A DNA stretch of 64,000 nt from positions 310,001-374,000 of the forward strand of contig NZ_JOFS01000002.1 in the NCBI RefSeq assembly GCF_000719285.1, in the 5' to 3' direction. This DNA is from Streptomyces bicolor. GTDB lineage: Bacteria; Actinomycetota; Actinomycetes; Streptomycetales; Streptomycetaceae. The notes beneath the pieces are model-generated. The model ran no database searches, was not told the origin of the DNA, and saw only the letters and a program-made list of their open reading frames with translations. The position numbers were made by a program, and so were the translations under genes. Of the stretch, positions 34,898 through 43,057 are shown in pieces (positions within the stretch are counted from its first letter, which is position 1; each line of letters starts with the position of its first letter).

Positions 34898-36777
34898 CCT
34901 CAACGACGAGGGCCACGGTCGCACAGGCGCTCGTCCGCTTCCTGTCCGCCCAGTACACCGAGCGCGACGGAGTACGACAGCGCCTGATCGGCGCCACCTG
35001 GGGCATCTTCGGCCACGGCAACGTCGCCGGGATCGGCCAGGCGCTCATCGAGTACGGCGAGGTCATGCCGTACCACCAGGGCCGCAACGAACAGGCGATG
35101 GTGCACGCGGCGGTCGGTTACGCGCGCCAGTCCAACCGCCTGTCCACGCACGCCGTGACCACCTCGATCGGCCCCGGCGCGACCAACCTCGTCACCGGCG
35201 CCGCCCTCGCCACCGTCAACCACCTCCCGGTCCTGCTCCTCCCCGGCGACATCTTCGCCACCCGCCCCGCCGACCCGGTCCTCCAGCAGCTCGAAGTGCC
35301 GTACGCGGGCGATGTTTCGGTCAACGACTGTCTGCGCCCGGTGTCGAAGTACTTCGACCGGATCACGCGCCCCGAAGCCCTGATCCCGTCCGCGCTGAAT
35401 GCCATGCGTGTGCTGACGGACCCCGTCGAGACCGGCGCCGTCACGCTGGCGCTGCCGCAGGACGTGCAGGCCGAGGCGTACGACTGGCCGGACGACTTCT
35501 TCGCCGAGCGCACCTGGGTCGTCCGCCGCCCGGGGGCGGACCCGACCGAACTCGCCGAAGCGGTACGGGCGATCAGGTCCGCCCGCAGGCCCCTGATCAT
35601 CGCCGGCGGCGGCGTCCACCACAGCCGCGCCGAGGAGGCCCTCGCCGAGTTCGCGGAGGCCACCCGCATCCCCGTCGCCTCCACACAGGCCGGCAAGGGC
35701 TCCCTGCGCTACGACCACCCCCAGGACGTCGGCGGAGTCGGCCACACCGGCACCGCCACCGCCGACGAACTCGCCCGCACCGCCGACCTGGTGATCGGCG
35801 TCGGCACCCGCTACACCGACTTCACCACCGCCTCCGGCACCCTCTTCGCCGGCGAGGGTGTCCGCTTCCTCAACCTCAACATCGCGCCCTTCGACGGCCA
35901 CAAGCTCGCCGGGATGCCGCTGATCGCGGACGCCCGCAGCGGCCTGCAGGAGCTGACGGCCGCCCTCGACATGCACGCGCACCGGGTCGCCGACGGCTAC
36001 CTCGCCGAGTACACCGAGGACAAGGAGCGCTGGGAGCAGCGCGTCGACGCCTGCTACGAGGCGGACGAGCCGGACGTACGGCCGACACAGCCGCAGGTGC
36101 TCGGGGCCCTGGACGCTCTGGTGGACGAGTCGGACGTGATCATCAACGCGGCCGGCTCCCTCCCCGGCGATCTGCACAAGCTGTGGCGCGCGCGCTCGCG
36201 GGACCAGTACCACCTGGAGTACGGCTACTCCTGCATGGGCTACGAGATCCCGGCCGCGATCGGCGTGAAGCTGGCCGCTCCCGAGCGCAACGTGTGGGCG
36301 TTCGTCGGCGACGGCACGTATCTGATGATGCCGACGGAGATCGTGACCGCCGTGCAGGAGGGCGTCGCGATCAAGGTGTTGCTGGTGCAGAACCACGGGT
36401 ACGCGTCCATCGGCGGACTGTCCGAGGAGACGGGCGCCGAGCGTTTCGGCACGGCCTACCGCTACCGCGCGGACGACGGCACCTTCACAGGCGCCCCGCT
36501 CCCAGTCGACCTGGCCGCCAACGCCGCGAGCCTCGGCATGCGGGTGCTGCGCGCGAAGACCGTACGGGATCTGCGCGAGGCGCTCGCGCAGGCCCGGGCC
36601 GCCGACACTCCCACATGTGTCTACGTCGAGACCCAAACGGCAGACACAGTGTCGGGCCCGCCGCCGGCGCAGGCCTGGTGGGATGTTCCCGTGGCCGAGA
36701 CCGCGACCCGACCGTCGGCGGTCAAGGCACGGGAGCTGTACGAACGGCACGTCTCGACCCGACGCCGCCATCTGTGA
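34894..36777 (+). CDS. iolD: 3D-(3,5/4)-trihydroxycyclohexane-1,2-dione acylhydrolase
   Basis: 627 aa, thiamine-diphosphate enzyme that opens the inositol-derived ring. N-terminal pyrimidine-binding domain with GRNEQAMVHAAVGYARQ (activating Glu), central domain with RPLIIAGGGVHHSRAEEAL, C-terminal TPP/Mg site GDGTYLMMPTEIVTAV. Length matches IolD. Downstream mmsA follows after 14 bases with an AAGGAG site, so both belong to the operon. Confidence 0.95.
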   Translation: MTSTTRATVAQALVRFLSAQYTERDGVRQRLIGATWGIFGHGNVAGIGQALIEYGEVMPYHQGRNEQAMVHAAVGYARQSNRLSTHAVTTSIGPGATNLVTGAALATVNHLPVLLLPGDIFATRPADPVLQQLEVPYAGDVSVNDCLRPVSKYFDRITRPEALIPSALNAMRVLTDPVETGAVTLALPQDVQAEAYDWPDDFFAERTWVVRRPGADPTELAEAVRAIRSARRPLIIAGGGVHHSRAEEALAEFAEATRIPVASTQAGKGSLRYDHPQDVGGVGHTGTATADELARTADLVIGVGTRYTDFTTASGTLFAGEGVRFLNLNIAPFDGHKLAGMPLIADARSGLQELTAALDMHAHRVADGYLAEYTEDKERWEQRVDACYEADEPDVRPTQPQVLGALDALVDESDVIINAAGSLPGDLHKLWRARSRDQYHLEYGYSCMGYEIPAAIGVKLAAPERNVWAFVGDGTYLMMPTEIVTAVQEGVAIKVLLVQNHGYASIGGLSEETGAERFGTAYRYRADDGTFTGAPLPVDLAANAASLGMRVLRAKTVRDLREALAQARAADTPTCVYVETQTADTVSGPPPAQAWWDVPVAETATRPSAVKARELYERHVSTRRRHL

Positions 36778-36791
36778 AGGAGAAACCGGTC

Positions 36792-38294
<1,503 letters not shown>

Positions 38295-38306
38295 CGCCGA
38301 GCGTGT

Positions 38307-38342
38307 GGGGCCGTCCGGATCGCGGACGGCCCCATTTTTTTT
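38307..38342 (+). terminator. Rho-independent terminator of the iol operon
   Basis: Perfect 11-bp stem GGGGCCGTCCG/CGGACGGCCCC with loop GATCG, followed by A and eight Ts. The strongest terminator in the window. Confidence 0.95.
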
Positions 38343-38456
38343 GCGGGCCCGCGCTGCGATTCCCGCAGGCCCGGAAGTCGCGTTGTATTGCGGCTTGAAC
38401 GCAACGTTAACACGCGTCAAGATGCCATCTGACAACGAATTCCGTAGGTAATCAGC

Positions 38457-38488
38457 CATTGACGTGATGTTTTCCGTCAATGTTGCAT
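38457..38488 (+). promoter_or_regulatory. Promoter/operator of the APC permease, possibly leaderless
   Basis: Perfect inverted repeat CATTGACG (38457-38464) and CGTCAATG (38475-38482), 10 bases apart. TTGACG at 38459-38464 can serve as -35 and TTGCAT (38483-38488) as a weak -10, which would start transcription at or next to the GTG at 38496. No ribosome-binding site precedes that GTG. Confidence 0.5.
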
Positions 38489-38495
38489 CCCCCTC

Positions 38496-39893
38496 GTGAC
38501 CGACACCCTCACCCCTGTCGAGGGCGCCGTCGTCAAGGCGTCGGACAGCCCCCAGAAGCTCAAGCGCTCGATCGGCGTCGTCGGCGGCACCCTGCTCACG
38601 CTCTCCTGCGTGACCCCCGCCTCCACCCTGTTCGTCGTCGTCCCCGACCTGTTCGGCTCGCTGGGCACCGCCACCGCCCTCACGATCGCCATCGGCTCCC
38701 TCCTCTGCATCGCCGTGGCGTTCTGCTACTCGGAGCTGGGCACCCTCATCCCCAGCGCGGGCGGCGAGTACGCGATGGTGTCCACGCTGGCCGGACGGCT
38801 GGCGGGCTGGCTGGTCTTCGTACTGTCCCTGCTGGTCGTCATGATCGTGCCGCCGGTGATCGCGATGGGCACGGCCGACTACCTCGCCCCGATCGTCGAT
38901 CTCGACCCGTCCATGGCGGGCGCCGCCGTCATGCTGCTCGCCACCCTCGCCGGCCTGCTCGACCTGCGCGCCAACGCCTGGATCACCGGCGTCTTCCTGG
39001 TCCTGGAGGTCATCGCCGCGGCCGTCGTGGCGGTCCTGGGCTTCGCCCACTCCGAGCGCGGACCCGGCAGCCTGGTCTCGCTGGAGGTGGCCGGCGCGGA
39101 CGGCCGTACGGACACGGTGACGGCCCTGCTGATCGTCTCCGGGCTCGCGATCGCCCTCTTCGTCACCCAGGGCTTCTCGACCGCCGTCTACCTCTCCGAG
39201 GAAATGGACGACCCGCGCCGCAACGTCGCCCGCACGGTCCTGGCCACCCTCGGCATCTCGGCTGTGATCATCCTGGTCCCGGTCGTCGCCATCACGCTCG
39301 GCGCGTCGAACCTCGACGAACTGACCGGCGGCGACATCGGCACCATGGTGACGGCCTGGTCCAACTCCGCCGTCGGCACCTTCGTCAGCCTCTGCGTGGC
39401 GCTCGCGATCGTCAACGCGGGCATCGTGATGGTCATCCAGAACTCCCGCGTCCTGTTCGCCTCCGCCCGCGACAAGGCGTGGCCCGAGCCGGTCAACAAC
39501 GTCCTGGCCAAGCTCGGCCGCTTCGGCTCCCCGTGGGTAGCCACCCTCGCGGTGGGCGTGCCCGGCGCGGCGCTGTGCTTCGTCGATCTCGACACGTTGT
39601 ACGGCGTCACGGGGGTCTCGGTGACCGGGATGTACCTGCTCGTGGCGGTGGCCGCGCTGCTGGCCCGCCGAGGCACCCACAAGCACGGGTCGGCGTGGCG
39701 CATGCCGCTGTGGCCCGCGATGCCGGTGCTGCTGATCGTGGTGCTGGTGTACATCCTGAGCCAACAGGAGACGGAGTACCTGCTGTGGACGAGCGGCATT
39801 ACGGCGGTCGCGACTCTGTACTGGGCCCTCTACCTCCGCCCGCGCCGCGACACCCGCTGGCTGGTGACGCTCCCGGAGGACGCGCGGTCCTGA
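38496..39893 (+). CDS. APC-family amino acid/polyamine permease
   Basis: 465 aa with about twelve hydrophobic helices. The first helix (IGVVGGTLLTLSCVTPASTL) and the following YSELGTLIPSAGGEYAMVS are the APC signature region; FVTQGFSTAVYLSEEMDDPRRN corresponds to helix 6 and its conserved Glu-Glu-Met-x-Asp-Pro. Substrate is not evident. GTG start without a ribosome-binding site suggests leaderless translation. An inverted repeat in the promoter suggests specific regulation. It may import a compound for the adjacent catabolic genes, but no firm link exists. Confidence 0.88.
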   Translation: MTDTLTPVEGAVVKASDSPQKLKRSIGVVGGTLLTLSCVTPASTLFVVVPDLFGSLGTATALTIAIGSLLCIAVAFCYSELGTLIPSAGGEYAMVSTLAGRLAGWLVFVLSLLVVMIVPPVIAMGTADYLAPIVDLDPSMAGAAVMLLATLAGLLDLRANAWITGVFLVLEVIAAAVVAVLGFAHSERGPGSLVSLEVAGADGRTDTVTALLIVSGLAIALFVTQGFSTAVYLSEEMDDPRRNVARTVLATLGISAVIILVPVVAITLGASNLDELTGGDIGTMVTAWSNSAVGTFVSLCVALAIVNAGIVMVIQNSRVLFASARDKAWPEPVNNVLAKLGRFGSPWVATLAVGVPGAALCFVDLDTLYGVTGVSVTGMYLLVAVAALLARRGTHKHGSAWRMPLWPAMPVLLIVVLVYILSQQETEYLLWTSGITAVATLYWALYLRPRRDTRWLVTLPEDARS

Positions 39894-39921
39894 GCCGGCG
39901 TAGGGCGACAACGGGTCCTGG

Positions 39922-40755
39922 CTACCCTCTGCCGGAACCTGTGCGGTGGACCGGCAGCCACCGGACCGCGTGATCGACGGCCGTCCTGAAAGCGAACAGC
40001 CGTGCCGTGGCCCTGCCCACCGTCGCGGTCCGGATGGCGGCGCCGCTCCGTTCGAAGGAGGCGCCGACCTCCGCGAAGTCGCTGTCGTCGAGTGCCACGT
40101 CCGTGTAACTCCACCAGGTCCGGGCACCCCGGTCCCGGATCACGCAGTGGTACTCGCGGACCGGCTTCTCGGGCACGCGGTATTCGGCCAGGTGGAACGC
40201 GGTGCACGAGGCGAAGCCCACGCCGAGGAGCAACACCTCGGCCCCCATGTCGTACAGCTTGGCCATGGGGGAGTCCTCGCCGAGGTGGCAGCGCGGTGCA
40301 TGGCCGGAGACGATCTGCCGGGCGAGCGGGCCGATGGCCGCGAACGAGGTCTGGGGATGATCGCTTCGCAAGGCCTCGGGATGCGTGCGCACCTCCTCGG
40401 CGAGGCGCCCGGTCGACCGGGCCGGTGTGCGAGCGGGATCGAACGGAGGCATCCGCCGGCGCACCTCCGCTACCTGTGTGGAGGTCAGCCCTTGCACGCT
40501 CTGCCAATACAGGGGGGAAGTGTCGGAGTTCTCCGGGGTGAAGGTGGGCACCACCAGGGTGCCGTCGGGGCCGAGGGCGGCCCGGAGCGCGCGCACCACT
40601 GTGCGGCTGCCGCCCCGCACCGGCCCCAGGCCACGCAGTGAGGAGTGGGTCAACAGGACCCCGCCGCGGCGGACACCGAGGGCGCGGAGCTCCTCGGTCA
40701 GGGTCTCCTCGTCCAAGGCCGACCGGTGCGTGGGGCCGCCGAGTCTGTGCGCCAT
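39922..40755 (-). CDS. AAC(3)-family N-acetyltransferase in the FxS peptide locus
   Basis: 277 aa, aminoglycoside 3-N-acetyltransferase fold: LLTHSSLRGLGPVRGGSRTV, LVVPTFTPENSDTSPLYW, RSDHPQTSFAAIGPLA with the conserved His, CHLGEDSPMAKLYDMGAEVLLLGVGF and YHCVIRDRG. The fold is also used by enzymes that do not touch aminoglycosides. The gene is the last of the fxs operon, 11 bases after fxsB, so acetylation of the matured peptide or of a self-toxic form is a reasonable hypothesis. Annotating it as antibiotic resistance would be unsafe. Confidence 0.85.
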   Translation of the reverse strand: MAHRLGGPTHRSALDEETLTEELRALGVRRGGVLLTHSSLRGLGPVRGGSRTVVRALRAALGPDGTLVVPTFTPENSDTSPLYWQSVQGLTSTQVAEVRRRMPPFDPARTPARSTGRLAEEVRTHPEALRSDHPQTSFAAIGPLARQIVSGHAPRCHLGEDSPMAKLYDMGAEVLLLGVGFASCTAFHLAEYRVPEKPVREYHCVIRDRGARTWWSYTDVALDDSDFAEVGASFERSGAAIRTATVGRATARLFAFRTAVDHAVRWLPVHRTGSGRG

Positions 40756-40766
40756 GACCACCCCTT

Positions 40767-41960
40767 TCAGTTCTGGCCGCCGTGGGCGGACGCCGGGAAG
40801 CGGTCCCGGAAATGACGGATCAGCTTGGCCAGGTCGGGGCAGTGGACCGACGGGTTGTCGAATCCGTTGCCGGAGCGGAAGCGGTGTGCGTACAGGCCAC
40901 CGCCGCACACCCGGACCAGCGGGCACGACCTGCATGTGGCGCACAGGTCCGCCAGTCCCCGGCGCCGCTCCCGCAGGCCTGGATGGTCGGCGACGTCGTC
41001 GAGGCTGTGGGAGAAGACGTCCATGCCGGTCGCCGCCGCGCCGTCGTAAGCCGTCTTGAGCGAGTCCGCCTGCTCGATGGTGCCGTCCGTCTCGATCACC
41101 ACATGGTCCACCGAGGCGGTCCCCATGGACTCCACGAAACTCGGGCCGCCCGCAAGCAGACTGAGGATGGAGGCGAAGAAGCGCACCGGCACGGGACGGC
41201 CGGTTGCGAACCACTCGTCGGCGATGGTGATCAGCCAGTCGGCGTAGGGGGTGTCCGCGCCGCCCGGACGCGCGGGCGGACGGTCCCACGTGGCGTGGGG
41301 CAGCAGGAAGTCGATCCGCGGAGGGGCCAGTTCCAGTAGGGCCGAGTAAACCCGCAGCGGATCGTTCTCGGGATCGACGGTGCACAGCAGCCCCGCGAAA
41401 AGGTGCCGGTAGCGAGGCTGCCGCAGGAGCCGGATGCCTCGCTGGACGTGCTCGTGACTGCCGCGGCCGTCCCGGAAGCGGCGGTGGCGGTCGTGCGCCG
41501 ACCTGTCGCCGTCCAGCGAAACGCCGACCTTGATGTCGTACTCCTCGAAGAGCTGGCAGAAGCGCTCGTCGAGTCGTACGGCGTTCGTCTGGATGCGAAG
41601 GTCCAGCCTGCAGTGACCGTCCAGAGCCCTGTGCAGTTCCTCCGCCATGCGGCGCAGGCGCGCGTGCCCGGCCAGCAACGGCTCGCCGCCGTGCAGGATG
41701 ACGTGCATGGTGTCGAGCCCGTGGGAGGCGGCGTGTTCGGCGATGCGTGCGGCCGACTGTGAGATCACTTCGGGGGGCATGACGGGTGGCCGGCCACGCC
41801 AGCTGTGGTCGGCGTGCTCGTACACGTAGCAGTGGTCACAGGCCAGATCGCAACGGCTGTGCACCTTGAGGACGAACTGCTGCAACGCCCGGGCGGCAGG
41901 ACGGGTCCCGCCGTCCTCAGATGCAGGAATTGAACGTGACGGGCCAGTCTCCGTCGGCAC
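40767..41960 (-). CDS. fxsB: FxsB-family radical SAM/SPASM peptide maturase
   Basis: 397 aa. The radical SAM cluster is Cys37-x3-Cys41-x2-Cys44 in HSRCDLACDHCYVYEHADH, followed by VILHGGEPLLAGHARL and the C-terminal SPASM region with CATCRSCPLVRVCGGGLYAHRF and a last Cys in VHCPDL, which would hold auxiliary 4Fe-4S clusters. FxsB enzymes form three-residue cyclophanes in FxSxx-COOH precursors, linking the Phe ring to a nearby side chain. GTG at 41960 is chosen because GGAGG lies 7 bases upstream, inside fxsA; this gives a 44-base overlap with fxsA. The open frame extends to 42044 without support. Confidence 0.9.
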   Translation of the reverse strand: MPTETGPSRSIPASEDGGTRPAARALQQFVLKVHSRCDLACDHCYVYEHADHSWRGRPPVMPPEVISQSAARIAEHAASHGLDTMHVILHGGEPLLAGHARLRRMAEELHRALDGHCRLDLRIQTNAVRLDERFCQLFEEYDIKVGVSLDGDRSAHDRHRRFRDGRGSHEHVQRGIRLLRQPRYRHLFAGLLCTVDPENDPLRVYSALLELAPPRIDFLLPHATWDRPPARPGGADTPYADWLITIADEWFATGRPVPVRFFASILSLLAGGPSFVESMGTASVDHVVIETDGTIEQADSLKTAYDGAAATGMDVFSHSLDDVADHPGLRERRRGLADLCATCRSCPLVRVCGGGLYAHRFRSGNGFDNPSVHCPDLAKLIRHFRDRFPASAHGGQN

Positions 41961-42111
41961 TGTGCGCCTCCACCTCCTCCGCCAGCTCGTTCGCCGCCCG
42001 GAACTGAGCCGGGACGCGCCCGGAGGACGCACCGGGCTCTTCACGACTCTTGAGCGAGAGCGCTGCGTATCTCGATTTCGGCTGCCCGGAGGCAGTGGAG
42101 GATTCGCTCAT
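41917..42111 (-). CDS. fxsA: FxSxx-COOH precursor peptide
   Basis: 64 aa, hydrophilic, ending in FNSCI, which matches the family rule Phe-x-Ser-x-x at the extreme C-terminus. The region before it (ANELAEEVEAHSADGDWPVT) is acidic and should be leader; SRYAALSLKSREE lies near the start. The ATG at 42111 has GGGAG 7 bases upstream. The core would be the last few residues, with Phe60 crosslinked by FxsB; the Cys at the penultimate position is an additional reactive group. The start lies inside the preceding membrane-protein gene (71-base overlap) and the end inside fxsB. Confidence 0.88.
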   Translation of the reverse strand: MSESSTASGQPKSRYAALSLKSREEPGASSGRVPAQFRAANELAEEVEAHSADGDWPVTFNSCI

Positions 42112-42799
42112 GTGTGTCTCCCACGGCATCGATTACCCGTATGCGGACGTAAACGTTGTCGAGCAAAGAGATCGCGGGCGCCGAGAAGCGTGCGGTGTAC
42201 AGGCCGTCCCGGTCGACCGTGACGCCGAGCGGTGTGCCGACGCCGAGCGCGTGCAGATCGAAGTCCTTTCCGAGGCGCAGACCCAGTGCTTCGAGTTCGG
42301 CGACGGCGGCCGCGTATCCCAGCCACTGGACGTCCGCAGCGACAACCAGCTGGCCTTTGGGCTGCACGTGGTACGCCACGCTCTCGAGCGTGGCGCTGTG
42401 CATTCCGCCGTTGCGGAGGCCGACGACCCAGACGAGCGCCGGCCGTCCTCGCAACCGCGTCCTCCTGTTCCTCGCGTTCATGTCTCGGTTCACGTAGCCG
42501 TTCCAGCCGATGATCGGTCGGACCGCTCTCGCGAACTGAGCACGCCCGAGCACAAAGGCCAGACAGACGGCCAGCAGACTGCAGAGCGCCTCCGCGTCCA
42601 GCAGGGCAAGGCGCCACGGCCACTGCTCTTTGCGGGCCGGAGACAGATTCATCCTGGTCGCTTCCCAGAACACCATGGCGGTCAGTGCGACGAGCAGAAC
42701 GACGGGTGTGGTGAAGAGCATCGGATTGCGGCGTACTCGGTGCTGGCGGTCGTCGAGATGCCCTGATCCCGGCAGAGGCGCGGGCGTGCCACCTGTCAT
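42041..42799 (-). CDS. Two-helix membrane protein, first gene of the FxS operon
   Basis: 252 aa, family not recognised. After a Pro/Gly-rich N-terminus come two membrane helices, about residues 27-50 (MLFTTPVVLLVALTAMVFWE) and 63-85 (ALLDAEALCSLLAVCLAFVLG), then a soluble part of about 165 aa with strands WVVGLRNGGMHSATLESVAY and GVTVDRDGLYTARFSAP, which may be a beta-sandwich. Its last 71 bases encode fxsA in another frame, so co-expression is built into the DNA. A role in peptide export, anchoring or sensing is speculative. Confidence 0.7.
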   Translation of the reverse strand: MTGGTPAPLPGSGHLDDRQHRVRRNPMLFTTPVVLLVALTAMVFWEATRMNLSPARKEQWPWRLALLDAEALCSLLAVCLAFVLGRAQFARAVRPIIGWNGYVNRDMNARNRRTRLRGRPALVWVVGLRNGGMHSATLESVAYHVQPKGQLVVAADVQWLGYAAAVAELEALGLRLGKDFDLHALGVGTPLGVTVDRDGLYTARFSAPAISLLDNVYVRIRVIDAVGDTHERILHCLRAAEIEIRSALAQES

Positions 42800-42836
42800 G
42801 AAGTTGTTCTCCGCCTTCGTCCAGCGGTCGCTCGGG

Positions 42837-42853
42837 TGTCGCACAGTGTGACA
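42837..42853. promoter_or_regulatory. 17-bp palindrome upstream of the FxS operon
   Basis: TGTCGCACAGTGTGACA: arms TGTCGCAC/GTGTGACA around a central A with one mismatch. It sits 38 bases before the operon start at 42799 in the divergent interval with the 43058 gene. Candidate operator; binder unknown. Confidence 0.5.
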
Positions 42854-43057
42854 GCGCAGGAAATGTCCCACCAGAAGCTTTTCCAGACAGTTCAGGAGCC
42901 TTTTTCCGGACGGTTGGCAGGCGGCGCCACGGTGCCGAGCGATGCCTCCGTACCGCGCCCGTGGTATGCCGCCGCCCCCTCGTACGCCCGTGGGAGGGCA
43001 ACAGGTTCGGCCCTCGGTCGATAACTCGCCGACAGGTTGGCCCCGTACCGTTGAAGC

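Noticed and set aside
39922..40755. Aminoglycoside resistance determinant
   Set aside because: The fold fits AAC(3), but operon context with a radical SAM peptide system makes a peptide-related role at least as likely.
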